Notes under the pieces: model-generated
The model's input: the letters and a program-made list of their open reading frames with translations, nothing else
Told to the model about the DNA's origin: nothing
Database searches by the model: none
In this document: piece after piece, positions 27,312-36,283 of the stretch
How positions within the stretch are numbered: the stretch's first letter is position 1
How the letters are laid out: every line of letters begins with the position of its first letter
Source of the DNA: Bog-756 sp963778165
GTDB taxonomy: Bacteria > Actinomycetota > Acidimicrobiia > Acidimicrobiales > RAAP-2
Length of the DNA: 64,000 nucleotides
Reading direction: 5' to 3'
NCBI GenBank assembly: GCA_963778165.1
Contig: CAVZTE010000004.1
Coordinates: 310,001-374,000 of the forward strand
Position numbers and translations under genes: made by a program

Positions 27312-28029
27312 TCAGGAAGTGGGGATGGGAGAAGGAAGGAGGTGAAGGAGGAGAGGTGCCTGCAGCACCACCGGCATGGTCGGACGACCCGTTGTCGGTT
27401 CGGTGGGCCGCCAGGCCGGCCAGCAGCCGTTCGTTGCACTCGCTGATCTGGCGGCGGGCGGTGGTGGGATCCTCGGCGTGGGCCACGTACATGGCCGAAC
27501 CCACCCCGAGGGCCGCCAGCAGATGGGCCAAGGGCTCCACCGGTTGGGGTTGCAGGGTGCCCTCTTCGATGGCGTCGGCCACGTACTCCACGATCTTGCC
27601 GGTGGGTCCGTCGCTCCGTCCCGACAAATGGTCCCAACCGAGAACCGCCGGCCCGTCGACCAGGACGATCTGGCGGTAGGCCTGGTTGGAGGAGGCGGCG
27701 TCGAGATAGATCTCGCTGTTGATCCGGAACAGCGACCAGGCATCGGTGGGGCCATCCTCCGACCGTCGCCGCAGGAAGCGGACCACCTCGCCGGTGACCT
27801 CGGCGAAGACCGCCCGGAACAGGTCCTCCTTGTCGCGGAAGTGATGGTAGAGGGCCCCCCGGGTCAGACCGGCCTGCCGCACGATCTCTTCGGTGCGGGT
27901 GGCCTTGTACCCGTTGACGGCGAACAGCTCCCGCGCCTTGTCGAGCAGCGCTCTCCGGGTGTCCTCCACATGGGCGGCCCGAAGGCCGAGAGCCGGACCC
28001 GAATCCGCCACGGCGGGAGCTTGATGCAT
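27312..28029 (-). CDS. TetR-family regulator, open in frame into the acyl-CoA dehydrogenase
   Basis: TetR repressor of about 230-240 aa. HTH region IVRQAGLTRGALYHHF, ligand domain to about ECNERLLAGLAAH. After that a Ser/Pro-rich tail runs without stop into the acyl-CoA dehydrogenase start. A TGA at 27312-27314 and a TAG just after it lie one frame away, so a single extra base upstream would explain the loss of the stop; otherwise it is a true regulator-enzyme fusion. Start at ATG 28029; an in-frame GTG six codons upstream is possible. It probably represses this operon and the divergent mutase through the AACAT-N5-ATGTT site that overlaps its own leader. Confidence 0.8.
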
Positions 28030-28038
28030 ATCGTTTCT

Positions 28039-28053
28039 AACATACACAATGTT
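28039..28053. promoter_or_regulatory. Candidate TetR operator (perfect inverted repeat)
   Basis: AACAT-ACACA-ATGTT, a perfect 5-bp inverted repeat with 5-bp spacer, centred 17 bp upstream of the TetR ATG and 120 bp upstream of the first start codon of the divergent mutase transcript. It is AT-rich against a very GC-rich background. Autoregulation by the TetR is the simplest reading. Confidence 0.5.
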
Positions 28054-28165
28054 TGCAATGGGACCCGACCGGGAGGCGATAGGCGTGTTGGCCAGGGAGT
28101 TTCCCCGCAGTCCCCATGCAGGAACCGGGTGCCCATTTAGTAGGACGTTGTAGTAATCTGGCCGC

Positions 28166-28231
28166 ATGGTTGCTCCCCCGGCCCACGGCCTGGCCCAGCT
28201 CGAGGTGCCGGCACGACGGGCCGGCACGTGA
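28166..28231 (+). CDS. Possible 21-codon leader ORF upstream of icmF
   Basis: ATG at 28166 opens 21 codons (MVAPPAHGLAQLEVPARRAG plus Thr), and its TGA overlaps the GTG of the mutase gene (GTGA). The overlap and lack of a good ribosome site for the GTG suggest translational coupling. No strong ribosome site is seen for the leader either, so it may be chance. Confidence 0.25.
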   Translation: MVAPPAHGLAQLEVPARRAGT

Positions 28232-31200
28232 GCGGACTCCACCGGCCCACCCACCCGGTCCGGTTCGTCACGGCGGCCAGCCTGTTCGACGGTCACGACG
28301 CCGCCATCAACATCATGCGCCGGCTGTTGCAGTCCCAGGGGGCCGAGGTCATCCACCTGGGCCACAACCGCTCGGTGGACGAGGTGGTCAGGGCGGCCAT
28401 GGCCGAGGACGTCCAGGGGGTGGCGGTCAGCTCCTACCAGGGCGGTCACATGGAGTACTTCCGCTACCTGGTGGACCGGCTGCGGGCCGCCGGCCGGGAT
28501 GACATCGCCGTGTACGGCGGTGGGGGCGGGGTGATCGTCCCCTCGGAGATCGAAGAGCTGGAGGCCTACGGGGTGCGCCGGATCTTCTCGCCCTCCGACG
28601 GTCAACGGCTCGGCCTCGAAGCCATGATCAATCTCCTCATTAAAGAGTGCGACCGTGACCTGTCGGCGGCCGGACCCCCTCCGCTGGAAGTGTTGGAAGC
28701 CGGCGACCAACGGGCCCTGGCCCGCTGGATCACCTGCCTGGAGGCAGACGTGGTCGATCAGGACGCCATCGACGCCCTGGTGGCCGCGGCCGACCGGCAC
28801 CGCGCCCCGGTGCTGGGGATCACCGGCACCGGCGGATCGGGGAAGTCGTCGTTGACCGACGAGCTCATCAACCGGTTCCGACTGGACCAGGAGGGCAAGC
28901 TCTCGGTGGCCGTCCTGGCCGTCGACCCCACCCGGCGGCGCGGTGGCGGGGCCCTGCTCGGGGACCGCATCCGGATGAACGCCATCGACACGCCCAACGT
29001 CTTCTTCCGCTCGCTGGCCACCCGGGGGGCGGCCTCCGAGCTACCCGACCGGTTCCCGCTGGTGGTGGCGGCCTGCCGGGCCGCCGGCTTCGACCTGGTC
29101 ATCGCCGAGACACCCGGCATCGGTCAGGGCGACGCCGCCGTCACCGATATCGCCGACCTCTCCCTCTACGTGATGACCCCCGAGTACGGGGCGGCGTCGC
29201 AGCTCGAGAAGATCGACATGCTGGAGCTGGCCGACGTGGTGGCCATCAACAAGTTCGACCGACGCGGCGCCGACGACGCCTTCCGACAGGTGTGCCGGCA
29301 GTGGGGCCGGGACCACCCCGCCGATCGGGGAGCGCCTGAGCCGGTGTTCGGCACCATCGCCTCCCGGTTCAACGACGACGGCGTTACCGCCCTGTTCCAA
29401 CGCCTGAAAGGCGACCTGATGGGAGTGGGACTGGAGGCGGTGGTTGGGGTGCTGGCCCCGGTGACCGGCCGGACGTCGACCCTGGCCTCCCCGATCGTTC
29501 CGCCCAAACGACGGCGGTACCTGGCCGAGATCAGCGAGAGCGTGGCCGGCTATCACGCCACCACCGAGCGCCTGGTGGCCGAGGCCCGGAGGTCCGACCA
29601 GATGACCGGGGCGCTGGCCGAAGCGGCCAGGCGCGGCGTCGACAGTGGGGATCTCGGCGAGTTGGCCGCACGCCTCGAAGAGGAGCGGGACCCCAAGGGT
29701 CGCCACCTCCTCGAGCAGTGGGCCGGGCTCCGGGCCGAGCTGGACTTCGAGGATCGGTCCGAAGACGAGGCGGCAGACCCCACCGGGCCGGTCGGGGGCC
29801 CGGCCCTGTGGCGCACCTCTCTATCCGGTACCCGCATCCCCAGGGTGGCCCTCCCCCGCTTCGACGAGCCGGGCGAGCTGGTCCGGTGGCTGCGGGCCGA
29901 GCACCTGCCCGGCCACTTCCCCTTCACTGCCGGGGTCTTCCCCTTCAAGCGGGAGGGTGAGGACCCGGCCCGCATGTTCGCCGGTGAGGGTGACGCCTTC
30001 CGCACCAATCGTCGCTTCCACCTGCTGGCCGAGGGACAGCCGGCCACCCGGCTGTCCACCGCCTTCGACTCGGTGACCCTGTACGGGTTCGACCCGGACG
30101 AACGACCCGACATCTACGGGAAGATCGGCACGTCGGGAGTGTCCATCGCCACCCTCGACGACATGAAGGCCCTCTTCGACGGATTCGATCTCTGCGACCC
30201 GACCACGTCGGTGTCGATGACCATCAACGGCCCGGCCCCCACCATTCTGGCCATGTTCCTCAACACCGCCGTCGATCAGCGCCTGGACCGCCTCCGCTCC
30301 GAACAGGGTCGACCGGCCACGGCCGAGGAGGCCGAGGCCCTAGCGGCCGAGGTCTTCGGCACGGTGCGGGGCACGGTACAGGCCGACATCCTGAAGGAGG
30401 ACCAGGGTCAGAACACCTGCATCTTCTCCACCGAATTCTCTCTCGGGGTGATGGCTGACATGCAGGAGTGGTTCATCGAGCACCAGGTGCGCAACTTCTA
30501 CTCGGTGTCGATCTCCGGCTATCACATCGCCGAAGCCGGGGCGAACCCGGTGACCCAACTGGCCTTCACCCTGGCCAACGCCTTCACCTACGTCGAGTCC
30601 TATCTGGCCCGCGGCATGGACGTCGACGACTTCGCACCGAACCTCTCCTTCTTCTTCTCCAACGGCATGGATCCCGAGTACACGGTGATCGGTCGGGTGG
30701 CCCGCCGGATCTGGGCCATCGCCATGAAGGAGCGCTATGGCGCGTCGGAGCGCTCGCAGAAGCTCAAGTACCACGTCCAGACCTCGGGGCGCTCACTCCA
30801 CGCCCAGGAGATGGCCTTCAACGACATCCGCACCACCCTGCAAGCCCTCTGTGCCATCTACGACAACGCCAACAGCCTCCACACCAACGCCTACGACGAG
30901 GCGGTCACCACCCCTCGCCGGAGTCGGTGCGGCGGGCCCTGGCCATCCAGATGATCATCAACCGCGAGTGGGGTCTGTCGCTGAACGAGAACCCGCTCCA
31001 AGGCAGCTTCATCGTGGAGGAGCTCACCGACCTGGTCGAAGCGGCAGTGCTGGCCGAGCTGGACCGGATCAGTGAGCGGGGTGGCGTGCTCGGGGCCATG
31101 GAGACCGGCTACCAGCGCGGCCGGATCCAGGACGACTCGATCCTCTACGAGCACAAGAAGCATGACGGCTCCCTGCCCATCGTGGGCGTCAACACCTTCG

Positions 31201-31466
31201 TGGCCCCGGGATCGGACCGGCCGGTCGAGACCGTCGAGCTGGCCCGGTCCACCGAGGAGGAGAAGCAGCGACAGCTGACCCGCCTCCGGGAGTTCCAGAG
31301 CCGGCACGCCGTCGATCGGGAGGCCGCCCTCGACGCTCTGCGGCAGACGGCCCTGGGCCAGGGGAACGTCTTCGCCGAATTGATGCACACCGTGCGCCAC
31401 GCCACCCTGGGCGAGATCACCTCCACCTTGTTCGAGGTGGGCGGGGCATACCGGCGCAACGTCTGA
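28228..31466 (+). CDS. icmF: Fused isobutyryl-CoA mutase (IcmF), one frameshift
   Basis: B12-dependent mutase converting isobutyryl-CoA and butyryl-CoA (or related branched acyl-CoA) in the cytoplasm, about 1079 aa after correction. Order: B12-binding domain with SLFDGHDAAINIMRR (residues about 10-140); MeaB-like G-protein chaperone with P-loop GTGGSGKSS near 198 and NKFD; then the TIM-barrel mutase domain (TAFDSVTLYG, ISGYHIAEAG, TQLAFTLANAFTYVE). The Phe in TAFDSVT and Gln in TQLAF match IcmF rather than pivalyl-CoA mutase, as I recall the family. One C is missing in the CCCC run near 30915, so as sequenced the last about 180 residues are in another frame (SVRRALAIQMIINREWG onward). GTG start gives the family N-terminus. 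Confidence 0.9.
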
Positions 31467-31605
31467 GTCGGAACCCGCAGGGTATTGATTCAGGTCCAAC
31501 CGTGAATATCTCGTAGCTGCAACCGGCCATGAAGCTGGCACGATGACGATCTCTACCCGCCCGGGGATCGTGGTGACGGCAAGGTTGGTGATGGCCGTGG
31601 GCGGA

Positions 31606-32548
31606 TCAGAATCGGCTGGCTGAGGCCGGATGTTCACCGTATGCGGCGGCGAAGCCCTCACGCCAGGATGGAAAGCGAGGTTGCCAAACAAGTTCGCGTC
31701 TGGCCTTGGAGTTCGAGGACCCACGAGATTCGGTCAGCATGGTCAGGCCTGGTCCGGCGATGAGTCGGGCGGCCCAGGTCGGAACGTGGCGAGGCGGCTT
31801 GGCCCTGACGGCCTGGGCGAGCACGGGCACCCACTCGCTCATAGGGGCGGGCTCGTCGTCGACGATGTTGTAGATGGCCGGTCCATCGTGGTTGAGAGCG
31901 AGCACGGTGGCTGCGGCGGCGTCGTCGAGATGGACGAACGACATGACGCCGTGACCATCGCCGATGAGAGGCGTCTGACGTTTACGCACAGCCCGCGTAA
32001 ACCCCTCGTCGCCTGGCCCGTAGAAGCCGCCGTAGCGGAGCACGATGCCGCCCGCCTCGATGACCCTCCGATCGAGGTAGCTCATCGCTGCGAAGGTCTG
32101 ACGGGCCGAGGCGGGCGGCGCTTCATCGAGCAGATCATCCTCGGTCTTCACCCAGCCACCATGTCGGGCGTAGCGGTACGGGGCGAAGCTTTGCGCCACG
32201 ATCCGGCGCACCCCGGCCTGTCGCGCCGCGGTCGAGGACGTTGTCGAGCCCTTCGATCCGAAGCCTGTTGGTCGCGGCGAAGGGCCGGTCGAGGCTGCGC
32301 AGGACCCGTACCCCGGCGAGGCCGGTGGCCTGGTAAACGATGACCTCCGGCCTGGCTGCGGCAACCGACGTGCAGACAGCCGAAGCGTCGAGCGCGTCAA
32401 GAACTATGGGATGAGCGCCCAGAGTGCCGAGGTGCTTGGCTCGATCCTGCGAGCGAGACGTGCCGATCACCTCGTGGCCCGCCTCGAGAACCTGATGGAC
32501 GAGAGGAGCGCCAACCGCGCCGGTGGCTCCGATAATCATGACTCGCAT
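31606..32548 (-). CDS. NAD-dependent epimerase/dehydratase-like protein, one frameshift
   Basis: Extended-SDR fold protein of about 313 aa after correction: cofactor motif IIGATGAVGAPL, then YRYARHGGWVKTEDDLLDE and VLRYGGFYGPGDEGF. A single extra C near 32229 splits it; correction gives NVLDAARQAGVRRIVAQ. It is divergent from an ECF sigma gene. Epimerase-type partners are typical of ECF41 sigma loci, where the sigma drives this gene. Base composition is clearly less GC-rich than the neighbours, suggesting acquisition together with the sigma gene. Confidence 0.8.
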
Positions 32549-32642
32549 ACGACTTCTCTCCTTGGGCCTTCGGATGTGGCCGCTATCCGGCCCTTGCGGA
32601 CGGACGATGATGATCGCCTGTTACGTCGCCAATCGTGCCTCC

Positions 32643-32669
32643 AGTCACATCCGTGGCGTCTATGGGGTC
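32643..32669 (+). promoter_or_regulatory. Candidate ECF41-type promoter
   Basis: AGTCACA-N16-GGTC lies 37-63 bp upstream of the sigma gene. On the other strand TGTCATA-N16-CGCC spans 32655-32681 toward the epimerase. The ECF41 target motif, as I remember it, is TGTCACA-N16-CGTC, so both elements are two mismatches away but have exact spacing. Overlapping divergent promoters would fit an autoregulated sigma-epimerase module. Confidence 0.4.
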
Positions 32670-32705
32670 ACCTCTATGACACTTGAGGACGAAAGGATGT
32701 GACCG

Positions 32706-33614
32706 ATGGACGAGCCTGCGTGGATGTCAGAACAATTCGAAGAGCACCGGGGCCACCTCCGCTCTGTCGCTTATCGGATGCTCGGATCCTTCAGCGACGC
32801 CGACGACGCCGTCCAAGACGCCTGGCTGCGGGTTGCCGGGTCGGACCCAGACCAGGTGGAAAACCTCAGGGGGTGGTTGACGACGGTTGTGGCTCGGGTG
32901 AGTCTGAACATGCTCAGAGCCCGCAATATTCGCCGTGAGATGCAGGGCGATTTCCACGTCCCCGACCCCGTTGTCATCCCCCAAGTAGGTGGGATGCAGC
33001 CGGAAGATGAAGCTGTGTTGGCCGACTCGGTCGGATTGGCACTCCTAGTCGTACTCGACACCCTGGCCCCGGCCGAGCGGCTGGCGTTCGTGCTGCACGA
33101 CCTCTTCGGCCTCCCTTTCGAGGAGATCGCCCCGGTGGTGGAGCGCACCCCCACTGCGGCGCGGCAGCTCGCCAGCAGGGCGAGGCGCCGGGTGCGAGGC
33201 GCCACGCCACACGCGGTCACCACCGACCTCACCCGCCAACGGGCGGTTGTTGACGCCTTCTTCGCGGCCGCTCGCCACGCGGACTTCGACGTGCTCATCG
33301 GGTTGCTCGATCCGGACGTCATCCTGCGCATCGACGGAGGCATCGGCCTTCCTGCAGCCTCGATGCTGCTCCGCGGGCCCGCGGCGGTCACCCGTCAAGC
33401 CGGCCGGGGTCTGCGGGCATTGTTCGTCAACCCGGGGATGCGGATGCTCCCTGCGCTGGTCAACGGTGCTGCAGGGGTGGTCATCACCGCCGACGGGCAG
33501 CCCATGACCGTCATGGGTTTCACAGTCACCGACGACAAGATCGTCGAGATCGATGCCATCTCCGATCCGCAGCGCCTCCCAACGATCACCGCGGCTCTTC
33601 TGGCCGACGGCTGA
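32706..33614 (+). CDS. ECF41/SigJ-type RNA polymerase sigma factor with SnoaL-like C-terminus
   Basis: Alternative sigma factor, 302 aa. Sigma region 2 at FEEHRGHLRSVAYRMLGSFS to DAWLRV, region 4 at LTPAERLAFVLHDLFGL-like and ARRRVRG, then a long NTF2/SnoaL-like C-terminal extension (ADFDVLIGLLDPDVILRIDG). The VPDPVV linker and DGGIGLPAAS segment resemble the WLPEP and DGGGK signatures of ECF41 sigmas, which are regulated by their own C-terminal domain instead of an anti-sigma factor. ATG 32706 has AAAGGA upstream; ATG 32724 is an alternative. Lower-GC codon use than its surroundings. Confidence 0.88.
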   Translation: MDEPAWMSEQFEEHRGHLRSVAYRMLGSFSDADDAVQDAWLRVAGSDPDQVENLRGWLTTVVARVSLNMLRARNIRREMQGDFHVPDPVVIPQVGGMQPEDEAVLADSVGLALLVVLDTLAPAERLAFVLHDLFGLPFEEIAPVVERTPTAARQLASRARRRVRGATPHAVTTDLTRQRAVVDAFFAAARHADFDVLIGLLDPDVILRIDGGIGLPAASMLLRGPAAVTRQAGRGLRALFVNPGMRMLPALVNGAAGVVITADGQPMTVMGFTVTDDKIVEIDAISDPQRLPTITAALLADG

Positions 33615-33656
33615 CCCAGGCATCGGGGCGCGAACCCTCCGACTCCGGCTGACTAC

Positions 33657-34469
33657 GTGGACGTCGCCGTCCGAGCCAGTCAGCTTGGCGCGAAGAGCGG
33701 CGCTCACCGCCGCCGACAGGGCCGCCCGGGACGTGGCCATGGACGGCCCGTACCAGGTCAGGTCGCGACCCGACACCAGTGCTGTCTTCATGCCGGCGAA
33801 GGCCTCGGGGCCGTCGTCGGGTCCGAACGGGTAGGGCTCATCGGGTAGCAGCACCAGGTCCGGCCTCGGGTCGACCAGGGCCTCCAGGTCGACCTTGGGA
33901 TAGCGGTCCTCACCGTCACCGAACAGGACGGTGAGGCCCAGCCGCTGGAGCAGGTCGCCGCCGAACGTGCGGCCACCGACCACCATCCAGGGGTCCCGCC
34001 AGATGGGGACCACCACCCGGGCGGGGGGCAGGGTGGACGGGCGCTGCCACTCGGCCGTGGCGGTGGCCAGCCAGCCGGGCTCGTCGGCACCCAGCACCTC
34101 CACCAGCAATCGGCGCAGCGACTCCAGGGCCTGGTCCACCGATTCGACCACCGTGACCCACACCGGGATGCCCACCCCCCTCATGCGCTCGACGTCGATA
34201 CGCCGGTTCTCCTCCCGATTGGCCACCACCAGGTGGGGCCGGAGTCGGCCGATGGCCCGGTGGTCCGGGTTCTTGGTCCCCCGCACCCGATCCACCTCGA
34301 GGTGGGAAGGATGGGTGCACCAGTCGGTGGCCCCCACCAGCACCTCCGGCACCGTGGCCGCCAACGCCTCGGTCAGCGACGGGACCAACGAGATCACCCG
34401 GGTGGGCCGCCGCACCAAGTCCAGCTCATAGCCGGTGTCATCGTGGAGGGTGGGCGCCGACCCGGTCAC
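33657..34469 (-). CDS. BtuF-like helical-backbone metal/cobalamin receptor domain protein (3' end altered)
   Basis: Class III binding-protein fold, about 271 aa recognised (RRPTRVISLVPSLTEALAA, GATDWCTHP, VVVPIWRDPWMVVGGRTF, DEPYPFGPDD). No signal peptide is visible, unlike exported BtuF; stand-alone cytoplasmic homologues are common and of unknown role. The frame stays open past the domain as far as 33045, running antisense through the sigma gene, so the natural stop is missing. A TAG one frame away near 33653 would end it at a normal length. Either a one-base error or truncation by insertion of the sigma-epimerase module explains this. GTG start 19 bp after the TetR stop. Confidence 0.7.
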
Positions 34470-34488
34470 GGCTCGGGCTCCACGGGGT

Positions 34489-35199
34489 TCAGGTGGCCGG
34501 TACGGAGCCGATGCCGTGGAATATCAGTTCCCACAGATCCTCCGCCGAGTTCCCTTCGTGGGGGTGCACGGACATGCCGCCGATGGTCGACGAGAAGGTG
34601 TTGAACATGATGGCCTCGAGGACCACGCCGACGATAGGACCGTGGCTCTGCCCGGCCCGCACCGCGCCGGCCGCCACCGCCTGGTCGAGGACCTCCTCGA
34701 ACAGGGCCACCAGAGGAGAGAACACCCGGGCCGCCTCCTTCGGATGCTCGGTGAGCAACTGCTGGGCGAACTCGGCCATGAAGGGGGCCCGCCCGCTGAC
34801 CCCGGGCTGACCGTCCTCCGTCGGGCGGCACAGCCGGTAGTACTCCACCACGAAGCAGTGCAGGCGCTCGAGCGCATCGTCCTGCGCCGCCACCCTCTCC
34901 CCCAGGTACTCGGTGGTGGTCCGGACCGACTCTTCGAACAGGGCCAGGAGGAGCTCGTGCTTACCGCCGAAGTACTGATAGAAGCTGCGGAGCGATTGAC
35001 CCGAGCGATCGACCACCTCTTGGACCGTGAAGTCCTTGCCCGAGCCCGAATTGAAGAGCTCGATGGCGGCGTCGAGGAAGCGCTGTACCCGGGTTTCGGC
35101 CCGCAACCGGGCCGAATCGAGAGAGCGGGCCACCGCCAACTCCCGCCAACTGAGACTCTCAGGCTCCATCTCGCCGGCTGCCACCTCTTGCTCGATCAC
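34489..35199 (-). CDS. TetR-family regulator, paralogue of the one at 53043-53747
   Basis: TetR regulator, 236 aa. HTH in VQEVVDRSGQSLRSFYQYF and C-terminal IVGVVLEAIMFNTFSSTIGG. It aligns end to end with the regulator at 53043-53747, including the N-terminal extension and C-terminus, and the GTG start at 35199 was chosen from that alignment; ATG at MEPES is possible. The pair resembles steroid-island TetRs in context. It lies downstream of the hydratase and acyl-CoA dehydrogenase genes and probably controls them. An inverted repeat lies in its leader. Confidence 0.85.
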   Translation of the reverse strand: MIEQEVAAGEMEPESLSWRELAVARSLDSARLRAETRVQRFLDAAIELFNSGSGKDFTVQEVVDRSGQSLRSFYQYFGGKHELLLALFEESVRTTTEYLGERVAAQDDALERLHCFVVEYYRLCRPTEDGQPGVSGRAPFMAEFAQQLLTEHPKEAARVFSPLVALFEEVLDQAVAAGAVRAGQSHGPIVGVVLEAIMFNTFSSTIGGMSVHPHEGNSAEDLWELIFHGIGSVPAT

Positions 35200-35251
35200 T
35201 GGGGAAAGGCTACCCGATATGGGAAATACAGTGAATCTCAAAAAATGAGGG

Positions 35252-35275
35252 CGTTCCCATCTTCTGGAGAGAACG
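35252..35275. promoter_or_regulatory. Inverted repeat upstream of TetR gene
   Basis: CGTTC-N14-GAACG, with TTCT-N4-AGAA nested inside it, lies 53 bp upstream of the TetR start. The 167-bp gap (35200-35366) holds no other gene. AGAACGAGATT (35270-35280) is a partial match to the AGAACnnCGTT motif found upstream of related operons. Likely autoregulatory operator. Confidence 0.4.
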
Positions 35276-35366
35276 AGATTCTGTCCGAGAACCACGCTCC
35301 CCGGACAGGCCCGCCGGAGGTCGGCGCCACCCGGTCAGATCGACCGGGTTCGCCCGTCCACGCGGC

Positions 35367-36149
35367 TCACCGGTCCTTTTCGAGGACCCGGTCGAGGTTG
35401 GCCCGCAGCTCCGGCGAGAGGAACGACCGGTCCTCGGCGGCCAGGGCGAAGTCCAGGGTGGCCAGCACCGCCCGCTCCAGATGGAGGTTGAGGATCCGCT
35501 TGGTGTCCTCGACCGCTCGTCGGGGCAGCTTGGCTATCCGGTTGGCACAGTCCATGGCCTGGTCCAGCACCTCGTCGTCGGGGCAGACGTGGTTGACCAG
35601 GCCGATTTCGGCTGCCCGCCGGGCCGGGATGCGGTCACCGGTCAGGGCGTACTCCTTGGCCAGTTGCAGGCTCATCAGGAGGGGCCAGGTCACCGGGCCG
35701 CCATCGGCGGCCACCAGGCCCATCAACACGTGCGGGTCGGCCAGGTGGGTGCTCTCGGCCATGTAGACGATGTCCGACAGGGCGACCAGGCTGCACCCCA
35801 GGCCCACCGCGGCGCCGTTGACCGCGGCCACGATCGGCACCCGGCACCCCACCATGCCGGTCACGATCTGGCGGCCGTGGGCCAGGGTCTCCCGGCGACG
35901 ATCGCCGTCACGGGCCAGTTCATCCAGGTAGGTGAAGTCCCCACCGGCAGAGAAGGCCTTCCCGTTCCCGGTCAGCACCACCGCCCGGGCCTCGTGGTCC
36001 GCATCGATCTGGGGGAAGAGACCGGCCAGGCCCCGATGCAGCTCGTGGTTGGTGGCGTTGAGCCGGTCCGGCCGGTTGAGCCTGACCACCCGGATCGGAC
36101 CCTCGATGACCACCTCGAGCTCGTCGGGCACGTCGTACACCGTGCTCAT
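35367..36149 (-). CDS. Enoyl-CoA hydratase/isomerase family protein
   Basis: Crotonase-fold protein, 260 aa: AFSAGGDFTYL oxyanion region and NGAAVGLGCSLVALSD. Catalytic glutamates at the usual positions are not evident (TWPLLM where GGT-RL is usual), so hydratase activity is uncertain. It lies in the same direction as the acyl-CoA dehydrogenase pair upstream, with a 134-bp gap that carries an AGAACTACGTT motif, so it may have its own regulated promoter. Confidence 0.85.
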   Translation of the reverse strand: MSTVYDVPDELEVVIEGPIRVVRLNRPDRLNATNHELHRGLAGLFPQIDADHEARAVVLTGNGKAFSAGGDFTYLDELARDGDRRRETLAHGRQIVTGMVGCRVPIVAAVNGAAVGLGCSLVALSDIVYMAESTHLADPHVLMGLVAADGGPVTWPLLMSLQLAKEYALTGDRIPARRAAEIGLVNHVCPDDEVLDQAMDCANRIAKLPRRAVEDTKRILNLHLERAVLATLDFALAAEDRSFLSPELRANLDRVLEKDR

Positions 36150-36243
36150 GCCCCGGCCGATCCGACAGCGTGGGTGGCGATGTAGACCATGGTGCTCCTC
36201 CCGGTTCGCGACCGACGTACGATAGCATCAATCTCCATTTAGC

Positions 36244-36254
36244 AGAACTACGTT
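36244..36254. promoter_or_regulatory. AGAACnnCGTT-type motif, hydratase promoter
   Basis: AGAACTACGTT, preceded by TTTAGC, lies about 95 bp upstream of the hydratase start in the 134-bp gap. The same core occurs at 57753, 59460 and (one mismatch, other strand) 53764. AAC-N3-GTT forms a short dyad reminiscent of TetR operators of the KstR kind, but with a 3-bp spacer. Confidence 0.4.
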
Positions 36255-36283
36255 TCCGCTGCCGCATCGCCGGCCGGAGCGGC

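Noticed and set aside
28120..28165. Possible fourth-type motif CCATTTAGTAGGAC upstream of icmF, like the one at 36235
   Set aside because: Shares CCATTTAG with the hydratase promoter but lacks the AAC-N3-GTT core, so it was not counted as a site.
33045..33656. C-terminal extension of the BtuF-like protein antisense to the sigma gene
   Set aside because: The sigma gene on the other strand has clear conserved domains; the extension matches nothing and reflects a lost stop.
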